This document shows positions 33,809-42,566 of a DNA stretch of 64,000 nucleotides, piece after piece. Below the pieces are notes generated by a model, which saw only the letters and a list, made by a program, of their open reading frames with translations, did no database searches and was not told the origin of the DNA. Positions within the stretch are counted from its first letter, which is position 1. Every line of letters begins with the position of its first letter. Both the position numbers and the translations under genes were made by a program. Where the stretch lies: NCBI RefSeq assembly GCF_044454545.1, contig NZ_JBITDV010000020.1, positions 1-64,000 on the forward strand. The letters are read 5' to 3'. The DNA is from Cryptosporangium sp044454545 (GTDB lineage: Bacteria > Actinomycetota > Actinomycetes > Mycobacteriales > Cryptosporangiaceae).

Positions 33809-36367
33809 ATGAACGACGGCACGACGGTCATCCGGCCGGCCAGGCCCTGGGCCCGCCCGGCCGGGGACGTGGCCGCCGGCCTCGGCGTCGACCCGGCGAT
33901 CGGGCTCACCGACGACGCGGTGGCCCGGCGGCTCGCGGAAATCGGCCCGAACGTCATCGCGACCGAGCGCGAGCGGTCGATCTGGGCCTCGGCGCTGGCC
34001 CAGCTGCGCGAGACGATGATCCTCGTGCTGCTGGGCGCGGCCGTGCTCACCGCGCTGACCGGCGACCTCGCCGACATGGCGGTGATCCTGCTGGTCGTCG
34101 CCGTCAACACCACGGTCGGCGTCGTGCAGGAACGGCGGGCCCTCGGCGCGGTGGCGGCGTTGCGTGCGTTGGCCGCTCCGACGGCCCGCGTCCGCCGGAG
34201 CGGGACGGTCCGGCCGCTGGAGGCCACCGGCCTGGTGCCCGGTGACGTCCTGGTGCTGTCCGAGGGCGACGTCGTCGGCGCGGACGCACGTCTGTGTGAT
34301 GCGCACGACCTGACGGTCGACGAAGCTCTGCTGACCGGCGAGTCCCTGCCGTCCCACCGGTCGGTCGAACCGGTCGGGACCGCGGCCGCGCCGGTGGCCG
34401 ACCGGGCCTCGATGGTGCACGGCGGGACGCTGGTCGTGCACGGCAGCGGCACCGCCGTCGTCACCGCGACCGGCGCGCGCAGCGCCATCGGGGGGATCGC
34501 GGACCTGCTGGCCGGGACCGAGATCCCGGTGACCCCGCTGCAGCGACGGCTGGCCCGGCTCGGCCGGGGCCTGTCCGCGGTGGCGGTCGGCGCCTGCGCC
34601 GTCGTCGCGGGCCTCGGCCTGCTGCGCGGCGAGAATTGGGAGCTCGTCGCGGTCACCGGCATCAGCCTCGCGGTGGCGGCCATCCCGGAGTCGCTGCCGG
34701 CCGTCGTCGCGCTCTCGCTCGCCGCCGCCGCGCGCCGGATGGCCCGTCAGGGCGCGATCGTCCGGACGCTGCCCGCCGTCGAGACGCTCGGCTCGATCAC
34801 CGTGCTCGCGTCCGACAAGACCGGGACGCTCACCTCCGGCGACATGGCCGCGGTCGCGGTCTGGACGCCCGGCGACGGCGAACTACCGCTCGGCACCGAG
34901 CCGCTGCCCGGCACCGAAGCGCCGGCCCTCATGGCGGCGGCCGTGCTCTGCTCGGACGCCGTGCCGGGCGAACCCGGTGGCGACATGACCGAGACCGCGG
35001 TGGTCGACGCGGCCGTCCGCGCCGGACTCGACGTGGCCGCGGTGCGGGCCGCCGCGCCCCGTACCGGCGTCGTCCCGTTCGACGCCGGCCGCCGCGACAT
35101 GAGCACCACCCACCCCGGACCCGTCACGTTCACGAAGGGCGCACCCGAAGCCGTCCTGGGGCCGGCCGACGAGGCGGCCCGCGAGGCCGCCGACCGGTGG
35201 GCGGGCGAGGGCCGGCGGATGCTGGCCGTGGCCGAGACCCGGCCGGGCCGGCCGCGCCGCGTGCTGGGGTTGATCGCGCTGGCCGACCCGGTCCGCCCGG
35301 AGGCGCCGGACGCCATCCGCGCCGCCCACCGGGCCGGGATCGCGACCGTGATGATCACCGGCGACCACCCGGGCACGGCCGAGGCGATCGCCCGCCGGAC
35401 CGGGATCCTGGACGCTCCCGACCGGCTCGGCCACGACCCCGGCGTCGGCCCGCTCGTCCACGCTCGCGCCGACCCGGGCACCAAACTGGACCTGATCGCG
35501 GCCTGGCGGAAACAGGGGCACGTCGTCGCGATGACCGGGGACGGCGTCAACGACGCCCCGGCGCTGCGCGCGGCCGACGTCGGCGTCGCGATGGGCCGGC
35601 GCGGCACCGACGTGGCCCGTGGTGCGGCCGACCTCGTCCTCACCGACGACAGCCTGGCGACCGTCGTCGCCGCGGTCGCCGAGGGACGACGGGTGTTCGA
35701 CAACGTCCGGCGCTTCGTCCGCTACGGCCTGTCCGGCGGGCTGGCCGAGATCCTGGTGATGCTGCTCGGGCCGTTCCTCGGGCTGCCGCTGCCACTGCTG
35801 CCGGCCCAGATCCTGTGGATCAACCTGGTGACCCACGGACTGCCGGGCGTTGCGATCGGGGCCGAGGGAGCGGAGCCCGACGTCCTCCGCCGGCCACCGC
35901 ACGACCCGGCCGAAGGCGTCCTCACCCGGCGGACGGCCGCGCAGACGGCACTGTACGGAACCGCCCTCGCGGCAGCGTGCCTGGCCGTGGCCGGCTGGGG
36001 ACACGCGTCCGGCGCGCCCTGGCAGACGATGCTGTTCCTGACGCTCGCGGGCGGCCAGCTCGGTCTCGCACTCGCCACCCGGTCGGACGCCCGCCCGGTC
36101 TGGCGTCTCTCGCCCCGGGCCAACCCTTTCCTGTTCGCCGCAGTCGCGAGCAGCGCCCTGCTGATGCTCGCGGGGGTGTACCTGCCCGGTCTCGGCACGC
36201 TGCTGGGCACCGAGCCACTCACGGCCGACTGGCTCGGCGTCGTCGTGCTCGGCGCGGTCGTCCCGGCCGTCGTCGCGCAGGCGGACCTGCTGGCCGACCG
36301 ATGGCGGGACCAAAGGCCCCGGCGCCGGGTCCGTCCGGCCCGTGCCCCGGCGTCCCCGACACGGTGA
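33809..36367 (+). CDS. P2-type cation-transporting ATPase (second)
   Basis: 852 residues: TGESLPSHR actuator loop, Asp336 in SDKTGTLT, KGAPEAV, MTGDGVNDAPALRAADVGVAMG hinge, and M4 AAIPESLPAVV. It resembles Ca/Mn- or Na/K-like P2 pumps and is only distantly similar to the CtpF-like pump at 27,858 (M4 is IPESLP here and VPEGLLP there), so ion choice may differ. TAGGAG precedes the ATG. The nucleotide domain is about 50 residues shorter than in the other pump. The final codons contain a DosR-like box for the next gene. Confidence 0.88.
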   Translation: MNDGTTVIRPARPWARPAGDVAAGLGVDPAIGLTDDAVARRLAEIGPNVIATERERSIWASALAQLRETMILVLLGAAVLTALTGDLADMAVILLVVAVNTTVGVVQERRALGAVAALRALAAPTARVRRSGTVRPLEATGLVPGDVLVLSEGDVVGADARLCDAHDLTVDEALLTGESLPSHRSVEPVGTAAAPVADRASMVHGGTLVVHGSGTAVVTATGARSAIGGIADLLAGTEIPVTPLQRRLARLGRGLSAVAVGACAVVAGLGLLRGENWELVAVTGISLAVAAIPESLPAVVALSLAAAARRMARQGAIVRTLPAVETLGSITVLASDKTGTLTSGDMAAVAVWTPGDGELPLGTEPLPGTEAPALMAAAVLCSDAVPGEPGGDMTETAVVDAAVRAGLDVAAVRAAAPRTGVVPFDAGRRDMSTTHPGPVTFTKGAPEAVLGPADEAAREAADRWAGEGRRMLAVAETRPGRPRRVLGLIALADPVRPEAPDAIRAAHRAGIATVMITGDHPGTAEAIARRTGILDAPDRLGHDPGVGPLVHARADPGTKLDLIAAWRKQGHVVAMTGDGVNDAPALRAADVGVAMGRRGTDVARGAADLVLTDDSLATVVAAVAEGRRVFDNVRRFVRYGLSGGLAEILVMLLGPFLGLPLPLLPAQILWINLVTHGLPGVAIGAEGAEPDVLRRPPHDPAEGVLTRRTAAQTALYGTALAAACLAVAGWGHASGAPWQTMLFLTLAGGQLGLALATRSDARPVWRLSPRANPFLFAAVASSALLMLAGVYLPGLGTLLGTEPLTADWLGVVVLGAVVPAVVAQADLLADRWRDQRPRRRVRPARAPASPTR
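36306..36319 (+). promoter_or_regulatory. DosR-like box (GGGACCAAAGGCCC) inside the ATPase 3' end
   Basis: Lies within the last 20 codons of the ATPase, 85 bp before the acyl-CoA synthetase GTG. The core equals that at 3,448 except for one base. Confidence 0.65.
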
Positions 36368-36404
36368 GCTGGAAGCAGAACCACCGCGCAGAGAGGACCC
36401 CGCC

Positions 36405-39107
36405 GTGACCGAGGCACTGCTGGCCGACGGCACCGTCGTGCTCGTCCGCCCGGTTCGTCCGGCCGACGCCGACGGGCTGCGTCACCTGCACGTGGACGCC
36501 TCCGGCACCAGCCGCCGGATGCGGTTCTTCAGCACCGGCGACGTCACGGCCCGCGCCTACGCCGACCACCTGGCCCACCCGGACGACGGGCACCTCGCGC
36601 TCGTCGCGGTGCGCGGCGAGGAAATCCTCGGCGTCGCGTCGGCGGAACCCCCGATCCCGCACGGACGTCCGGCCGACGCGCCGCCCGAAGCCGAGGTCGC
36701 GCTGATGGTCGCCGATCGCCACCACCACACCGGCGTCGGCACGCTGCTGCTCGAACACCTCGCCGCGGCCGCCCGGCACGCCGGGCTCACCCGCTTCACC
36801 GCGGACGTCCTGGCCGAGAACCGGGCCATGATGACCGTGTTCGTCAATGCGGGTTTCACGATGTCGGCGGCGCGGCCGGAGGCGTCGACGGTGACCGTCA
36901 GCGTCGACCTGACCGGGACCGCGGTGCTGGCCTACGCGGTCGCGGAACGCGAGCGGCGCGCCGACGCGGCCTCGATCGCGCCGGTCCTCGCGCCTCGTTC
37001 GGTGGTTGTCGTCGGGGCCGGGCGGCACTCCGGCGGGGTCGGCCACTCGGTGCTGTCCAACCTGCTCGCGAGCGGTTTCACCGGGGCCGTGGCCGCGGTG
37101 AACCGGCACGCGTCGCCGGGCTCGTCGATCGCCGGCGCACCGGCCTTTGCCGCGGTCACCGACGTGCCCGGTCCGATCGACCTCGCGGTGATCGCGGTAC
37201 CGGCCGCCGCGGTCGCCGCGTCCATCGCGGACTGCGGCCGCGCCGGGGTGCGAGCCGTCGTCGTGCTCTCGTCCGGGTTCGCTGAGGCCGGTGGGCGGGA
37301 CACCGAGCAGGAACTCGTCGCGATCGCCCACCGGTACGGGATGCGCCTGGTCGGGCCCAACTGCCTCGGTGTGGTCAACGCCGATCCGGCGGTGCGGCTC
37401 AACGCCACGTTCGCGGTCCTGCCCGCCCCGGCCGCCGACGTCCCGGACGGGATCGGCCTCGCGTCGCAGTCCGGCGCGCTGGGTATCGCGGTGCTCGACG
37501 CCGCGGCCCGCCGCGGTATCGGCGTCTCCGAATTCGTCTCGCTCGGCAACAAGGCCGACGTCAGCGGCAACGACCTGCTGCTCTACTGGGCCGGCGCGGA
37601 CCGCACCCCCGTCATCGCGCTCTACCTGGAGTCGATCGGCAACCCGCGCCGCTTCCGCCGGATCGCCGCGAAGGTGGCCGCCCAGAAGCCGATCGTCGCG
37701 CTGCGTAGCGGCCGCTCGGCCGCGGGGGCCCGGGCCGGGGCGTCGCACACCGCGGCGGCCGCCACCCCGGACGCGACCACGACCGCGCTGTTCCGCGACG
37801 CCGGCGTGATCGCGGTCGACACGACCGAGGAACTGCTCGACGTCACCGCGCTGCTGGCCGTCCAGCCGGTCCCGGCCGGGCGCCGGATCGGGGTGATCGG
37901 GAACGCTGGTGGTCCCGGCGCGCTCACCGCGGACGCCGCCGCCGCGGCCGGTGCCGAGGTTCCCGAGCTGAGCGCGGCGACGGTCGCGGAGCTCGCCGCG
38001 GCCGTTCCGGGCGCGGCGGCCGTCACGAACCCGATCGATCTCGGCGCGGAGGCCTCGCCGGCCGCCTACCGGTCGGCGCTCGCGGTGCTGCTGGGCTCCG
38101 GCGAGGTCGACGCCGTCGTCGTGCTGCACGCGGTGACCCGGGCCCAGCCGGTGGACGCCGTGGTCGACGCGGTGCGCCGGGCGGCGACCGAGCGGCCGGG
38201 CACCCCGGTGGCCGGTGTCATGCTCGGAGCGGCCCCGCCGGCCGCCGCCCCCGTGCCCTGGTACCCGTTCGGCGAGTCGGCGGCGCGAGCGCTGGCCCGG
38301 GCCGGCGACCTGGGGCGCTGGCGGTCCCAGCCGCATCTGCCGGCCGAGGTGCCCGGCTTCGACGAGGCTGCGGTCGCGGTGTTGCTGGCGACCGCCGAGC
38401 GGTCGGCCGACGGCTGGCTCGCGCCGGACGCCGCACTCGCGCTGCTCGACCTGGTCGGCATCCCGACCGTGCGCAGCGCGCTGGTCGACGGCGCGGACCG
38501 GGCGGTCAGGACGGCGGCCGCGTTCGGCGGTCCGGTCGCGCTGAAGTCGGCCGCCCCCGGGCTCGTGCACAAGACCGAGCGGCACGCGGTCGCCACCGGG
38601 CTCCGCACGCCGTCGGCGGTCGCCGAAGCCGCGGCCACGATCCACCGCGCCACCGGTTCGGACGCGTTCCTCGTCCAGGAGATGGCCACCGGCCGGCTGG
38701 AGTTGACCGCCGGTCTGGTCGCCCCGTCCGGTGGTGTCCCGGTCGTGCTCGTCGGAGCGGGCGGTGTTCACGAGGCGGTGCTCGCCGACAAGGCGTTACG
38801 CACCTGCCCGCTCGACGCCGGGAGCGCCGCCGCCATGCTCGACGAGCTGCGCTGCGCGCCGCTGCTCCGCGGACACCGGGGCAGCCCGCCGCTGGACCGC
38901 GCCGCGGTCGCCGGCGTCCTCGACCGGCTGGCCCGCCTGGCCACGATCGCGCCCGCGATCGCCGAGCTCGACCTCAACCCGTTGCTGGTGGACGAACAGG
39001 GGCTGGCCGCGGTCGACATCGCGGTTCGCTGCCACCGGCCCGATCCCGCGGGCCGCCCGCCCCGGCACGACGCCGTCGCGGACGACTTCGCCCGAGCGCT
39101 GGGCTGA
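36405..39107 (+). CDS. GNAT acetyltransferase fused to ADP-forming acetyl/acyl-CoA synthetase
   Basis: 900 residues. A GNAT domain (about 1-180; VADRHHHTGVGTLLLEHL is the acetyl-CoA loop) is followed by CoA-binding and ligase domains, including the phosphorylated His448 (GASHTAA). A C-terminal ATP-grasp domain (about 690-900; PVALKSAAPGLVHKTE and ELDLNPLLV) completes it. ADP-forming synthetases convert acetyl-CoA, ADP and Pi to acetate and ATP, which would harvest ATP from the PFL product. The fusion resembles protein acetyltransferases of the Pat/PatZ class, where the ligase part is often regulatory; retention of His448 argues for catalysis but does not prove it. GTG start at 36405. Confidence 0.88.
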   Translation: MTEALLADGTVVLVRPVRPADADGLRHLHVDASGTSRRMRFFSTGDVTARAYADHLAHPDDGHLALVAVRGEEILGVASAEPPIPHGRPADAPPEAEVALMVADRHHHTGVGTLLLEHLAAAARHAGLTRFTADVLAENRAMMTVFVNAGFTMSAARPEASTVTVSVDLTGTAVLAYAVAERERRADAASIAPVLAPRSVVVVGAGRHSGGVGHSVLSNLLASGFTGAVAAVNRHASPGSSIAGAPAFAAVTDVPGPIDLAVIAVPAAAVAASIADCGRAGVRAVVVLSSGFAEAGGRDTEQELVAIAHRYGMRLVGPNCLGVVNADPAVRLNATFAVLPAPAADVPDGIGLASQSGALGIAVLDAAARRGIGVSEFVSLGNKADVSGNDLLLYWAGADRTPVIALYLESIGNPRRFRRIAAKVAAQKPIVALRSGRSAAGARAGASHTAAAATPDATTTALFRDAGVIAVDTTEELLDVTALLAVQPVPAGRRIGVIGNAGGPGALTADAAAAAGAEVPELSAATVAELAAAVPGAAAVTNPIDLGAEASPAAYRSALAVLLGSGEVDAVVVLHAVTRAQPVDAVVDAVRRAATERPGTPVAGVMLGAAPPAAAPVPWYPFGESAARALARAGDLGRWRSQPHLPAEVPGFDEAAVAVLLATAERSADGWLAPDAALALLDLVGIPTVRSALVDGADRAVRTAAAFGGPVALKSAAPGLVHKTERHAVATGLRTPSAVAEAAATIHRATGSDAFLVQEMATGRLELTAGLVAPSGGVPVVLVGAGGVHEAVLADKALRTCPLDAGSAAAMLDELRCAPLLRGHRGSPPLDRAAVAGVLDRLARLATIAPAIAELDLNPLLVDEQGLAAVDIAVRCHRPDPAGRPPRHDAVADDFARALG

Positions 39108-39143
39108 ACTCCCAGCACCACCCCACCCAAGGAGGAAGCCGCC

Positions 39144-40157
39144 ATGCGCGCTGCCGTCGTTCCCGCTCTCGGAGCCCCGCTGGAGATCCGGGACCTGCCC
39201 TTACCCGAACCGGGACCCGGCCAGATCCGGGTCCGGATCGAAGCGTCCGGACTCTGCCACACCGACATCCATGCCGCCCGTGGAGACTGGCCGGTCACCC
39301 CGACCGCGCCGTTCGTCCCCGGTCACGAGGGCGTCGGCCTGGTCGACGCGGTCGGCCCGGGCGTGAGCTCACCGGCGGTCGGCGCCCGGGTCGCGCTGCC
39401 CTGGCTCGGTCACGCCTGCGGGCACTGCCGCTACTGCGTCGATGGGCGCGAGACGCTCTGCGCCGAGCAGCAGAACACCGGCTACTCGATCGACGGCGGC
39501 TACGCCGAGTACGCGGTCGCCGACGCGGACTTCGCGGTGCCGGTGCCCGAGGGCGTGGACCCGATCGACGCCGCTCCGCTGACCTGCGCCGGCGTCACCA
39601 CGTACAAGGCGGTCAAGGTCGCCGGCATCCGGCCGACCGAGCTGGTCAGCGTCGTCGGCGTCGGTGGGCTCGGTCACCTGGCCGTGCAGTACGCGTCCAT
39701 CGTCGGCGGCACGGTCGTCGCGGTCGACGTGCGGGACGACAAGCTGCAGCTGGCCAAGGACCTCGGGGCCACCTACACGGTCAACGCGGCCACCACCGAC
39801 CCGGTGGAGGCGGTGCAGCAGCTGGGCGGCGCCGACGTGGCGATCGTGCTGGCGGCCAGTTCCGCGGCCGCGAAGGCCGCTCTGGCCTCGCTGCGGCCCG
39901 GCGGGCGGCTCGTCCTAGTCGGCCTGCCCAAGGACGGGACGATCGACCTGCCGATCTTCGACACCGTGCTGCACGGCAAGCACGTCCTCGGCTCGATCGT
40001 CGGCACCCGCCAGGACCTGACCGAGGTTTTCGCGCTGCACGCGCTGGGACGCACCCGGGTGATCACCCAGAGCCGGGCGCTGGACGAGGTCAACACCGCG
40101 TTCGACGAGGTGCTGGCGGGCGACGTGCCGGCCCGCCTGGTGTTCACCCGGTTCTGA
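39144..40157 (+). CDS. Zinc-dependent alcohol dehydrogenase (AdhP/AdhA type)
   Basis: 337 residues. Catalytic zinc ligands are in GLCHTDIH and GHEGVG, structural zinc cysteines in CGHCRYCVDGRETLC, and the NAD site is GVGGLGHLAVQYA. It oxidises or reduces short alcohols and aldehydes; in this setting reducing acetaldehyde to ethanol to regenerate NAD is plausible. AAGGAGG lies before the ATG, 36 bp after the acyl-CoA synthetase stop, so both are probably one transcript from the box at 36,306. The broken relative at 25,719 belongs to the same superfamily but a different branch (YGPWGCG). Confidence 0.93.
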   Translation: MRAAVVPALGAPLEIRDLPLPEPGPGQIRVRIEASGLCHTDIHAARGDWPVTPTAPFVPGHEGVGLVDAVGPGVSSPAVGARVALPWLGHACGHCRYCVDGRETLCAEQQNTGYSIDGGYAEYAVADADFAVPVPEGVDPIDAAPLTCAGVTTYKAVKVAGIRPTELVSVVGVGGLGHLAVQYASIVGGTVVAVDVRDDKLQLAKDLGATYTVNAATTDPVEAVQQLGGADVAIVLAASSAAAKAALASLRPGGRLVLVGLPKDGTIDLPIFDTVLHGKHVLGSIVGTRQDLTEVFALHALGRTRVITQSRALDEVNTAFDEVLAGDVPARLVFTRF

Positions 40158-40171
40158 AACGGATCGAGCGC

Positions 40172-40185
40172 GGGACCTTCGGCCC
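40172..40185 (+). promoter_or_regulatory. DosR-like box (GGGACCTTCGGCCC)
   Basis: One change from the consensus; 35 bp before the pyridoxamine-oxidase-like remnant. Confidence 0.7.
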
Positions 40186-40220
40186 TGTGACGCCGCGCGG
40201 AGATCACGGAAGGTGGAGCA

Positions 40221-40519
40221 ATGGCTGATCTCTGCACCGAGATCCCTCGGCGGGTGCTCGCACCGTTGGGCCGGGACGAGTGTCTCGCCCTGCTGAGCAG
40301 CGTCCCGGTGGGGCAGGTGGTGTTCACCTACCGGGCGCTGCCGGACGTCCTGCCGGTGAATTTCCGGGTCGACGGGGAGAGCGTGGTGATCCGGGTCGCC
40401 GCCGGGTCGCGGCTCGGGCGCGGATCGTGGCGCTACCGCTGGAGTCCTGGACGGACGACCGGCGCGATCACGTCCTGCGGATCAGCGCCGAGCGGGTCAC
40501 CGGCCGCCGTCTCAGCTGA
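40221..40519 (+). pseudogene. Pyridoxamine 5'-phosphate oxidase-family protein, deleted
   Basis: AAGGTGG and an ATG at 40221 give the N-terminal half of the split barrel (VGQVVFTYRALPDVLPVNFR). After AAGSRLG about 45 residues are missing, and the C-terminal strand (ARIVALPLESWTDDRRDHVL, then RISAERVTGRRLS) is in another frame, ending at 40519. Members of this family, such as Rv0080, are DosR-regulated. The promoter box is still near-perfect. Confidence 0.75.
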
Positions 40520-40615
40520 CCCCGGAGCCGCTGCCCCGGTGGACCGGAAGTCCCCTCCGCGTCCGCCGGGGCGGCTTCGTGCGGCGGTGGCCGGCCGGAC
40601 GACGAAGGAGCAGCG

Positions 40616-41007
40616 ATGTCGTTCCCACGAACGCTGACCCGGGGTCTGCGCGGGCCGGTGAACCGGCTGATGCTGCACCTGGCCGGCCATGCTGCCTTCG
40701 CCGACCTGGAACATCGGGGACGCCGGTCGGGAACGCTGCACCACACCCCGGTCCGCGCCTTCCGGGTCGGCGGCGACGTGGTCATCGGTCTGAACTTCGG
40801 TCCGCGGTCGGACTGGTTCCGCAATCTCACCGCGGCCGGAGGCGGCCGGCTGCGGCTGGGGGGAGAACACCTGGTGCTCGGCGCCCCCGGGTGGTGCCGG
40901 CCGCGGAAGGGACAGCGGGCCTGCCCCGGCCGTTCCGGTTCGCGCTGCGGCACGTCGTCCGGACCGAGCAGTGCGTCGTCCTCCCGATCCTGGACCGCGC
41001 GGACTGA
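40616..41007 (+). pseudogene. Deazaflavin-dependent nitroreductase-family protein (copy 3), frameshifted
   Basis: AAGGAG and an ATG at 40616 lead into a DUF385-type barrel (DLEHRGRRSGTLHHTPV, then VIGLNFGPRSDWFRNL). At about 40,886, in a run of C residues, one base too many shifts the frame. The proper ending (RPFRFALRHVVRTEQCVVLP) continues in the neighbouring frame to a stop at 41007. A single-base change in a homopolymer could also be a sequencing error; otherwise it is a recent pseudogene. Confidence 0.65.
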
Positions 41008-41024
41008 CGCCGGACGCGGACGCG

Positions 41025-41038
41025 GGGACCTTCGCCTT
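41025..41038 (+). promoter_or_regulatory. DosR-like box (GGGACCTTCGCCTT)
   Basis: The left half is perfect and the right half degenerate; 68 bp before the small membrane protein. It is the last box of the island. Confidence 0.5.
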
Positions 41039-41106
41039 TGCCCGGCCGGCGGTTCACGGAGTGTGCTGGAGGCCGGGAAGACCAGCGACACGATGAGGTG
41101 AGGGCA

Positions 41107-41289
41107 ATGCTCCTCGAACGCAGTGACGAGGCCCGGCCCGGCGGCCGCGGGCGGGTGGCGCTCTCCGCCGCGGGGGCCGTCGTGGGTGGCGCGGTGCTGT
41201 GGCCGGTCGTCGCGGCGGTGGCCGGTGTGGCCGCGTGGCGGTCCGGCTACCTGCGGCGGCGCGACGATCAGCACTCCGGCAGGGCCTGA
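41107..41289 (+). CDS. Small single-helix membrane protein
   Basis: 60 residues from ATG 41107, with GAGGTGAGGG upstream. A charged N-terminus (MLLERSDEARPGGRGR) is followed by one long hydrophobic segment (VALSAAGAVVGGAVLWPVVA...AGVAA) and a basic end (WRSGYLRRRDD). I do not recognise the family. The upstream box and good ribosome site support expression as a dormancy-linked small membrane protein. Confidence 0.5.
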   Translation: MLLERSDEARPGGRGRVALSAAGAVVGGAVLWPVVAAVAGVAAWRSGYLRRRDDQHSGRA

Positions 41290-41308
41290 TCGAACCGCGG
41301 CTCCGGCC

Positions 41309-42092
41309 CTAGTGTCCTGAGTCGTTAGTTCACCAGCGGTTGTTAGGGTTGGTGGATGCCTGGGCCTTCGGCGTTACCGGTGGTGTAGACCGAGGACGAG
41401 CGCGAGCGGCTGACGGCGTGGGTGCGTCGTCCCTCGAGTGCGCAGGCGCTGGCGCTGCGGGCGCGGATCGTGCTGGCGTGCGCGGATGATCCCGACGCGT
41501 CGAACACGGTGCTGGCCGGGCGGTTGTCGGTGGACCGCGGAACGGTCACCAAGTGGCGGAACCGGTTCGTGGCCGACCGGCTGGAAGGGCTGCTGGACGA
41601 GCCTCGCCCGGGCCGGCCCCGCACGATCACTGACGCGCAGGTCGAGGACGTGATCACCCGGACGCTGGAGAACGCGCCGACGGCTGACACGCACTGGTCG
41701 ACCCGGTCGCTGGCCGGCGAGGTCGGTCTCAACCAGACCGCGGTGTCGCGGATCTGGCGGGCCTTCGGCCTGCAACCACACCGCCAGGACACCTGGAAAC
41801 TGTCGAAGGATCCGCAGTTCATCGACAAGGTCCGTAACGTCGTCGGCCCGTATCTGGACCCACCCGAACGGGCGGTCGTGTTGTGTGTGGACGAGAAGAC
41901 CCAGATCCAGGCCCTCGACCGGACCGCGCCGGTCCTGCCGATGATGCCCGGGACCCCGGCGCGGGCCAGCCACGACTACGTCCGCGCGCCGGAACCTCCA
42001 GCCTCTATGCCGCCCTCGACCTGACCACCGGGAAGGTTCTCACCGCGCTGCACTCTCGCCACCGCGCGAACTTAGCCCACTGTCCACTATGA
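41309..42092 (+). mobile_element. IS630-family element, truncated with in-frame stop
   Basis: An ATG at 41356 begins MPGPSALPVV then TAG at 41,386, where relatives have a Leu codon. The frame continues as a normal IS630 helix-turn-helix transposase: SAQALALRARIVLACADDPD, GLLDEPRPGRPRTITD, and the first catalytic Asp in VVLCVDEKTQIQ. A frameshift near 41,985 precedes SLYAALDLTTGKVL, and the last third, including the remaining DDE residues, is missing. A likely left end with TA followed by GTGTCCTGAGTCGTTAG begins near 41,309; no matching right end was found. It marks the boundary between the dormancy and glycan blocks. Confidence 0.8.
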
Positions 42093-42566
42093 CCGGACAT
42101 AGGCGACGGTGATGCATCGGGCCGAGCGCGGGCAACGGCCCGAGGGTGTCCAGCACCCGGAGCACGGCCGAATGCGATCCCGAACGACGGCCCGAGCTGC
42201 CGCGTCGTCGGACTCGTCCGCCAGTAGGTGACGACCCAGCGGCACCCGAGCAGCGCGATACTCCGCGGTCGGGAACGGCTGGCGGCAGCGCCGGGCGGGG
42301 GTCAGCGGCGCGACGTTCCCCGCGGCACGGGTCGTCTCGTATCCGACGGGACGCGGTAGCCGAGCCGGTGTCGAACACGGCGGGTGGCCCCGCCCTTCGG
42401 TCAGTGGGGTCCCGGCGGTCACCGAAGGTAATTTCTTGTCCGGTCTGCGAGTGCTGTCGCGATCGCATCGACAATTGGCAATATTTACGTAATACTCGTT
42501 ATCGATTTGCCTCGCATGTGGACTTTCGCAGTGGTTCGAACCGTTCTGCACGAGAGGACGTTCTCC
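42093..42566 (+). promoter_or_regulatory. GH16 upstream region, no recognised gene; AT-rich operator-like segment
   Basis: About 42,093-42,430 has open frames on both strands but no family I can name. From 42,463 the DNA becomes AT-rich for about 50 bp, with a TTACGTAA palindrome at 42,485-42,492 and nearby AATACTCGTTATCG, a good place for promoter and operator of the secreted glucanase. Promoter elements cannot be assigned exactly. Confidence 0.35.
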
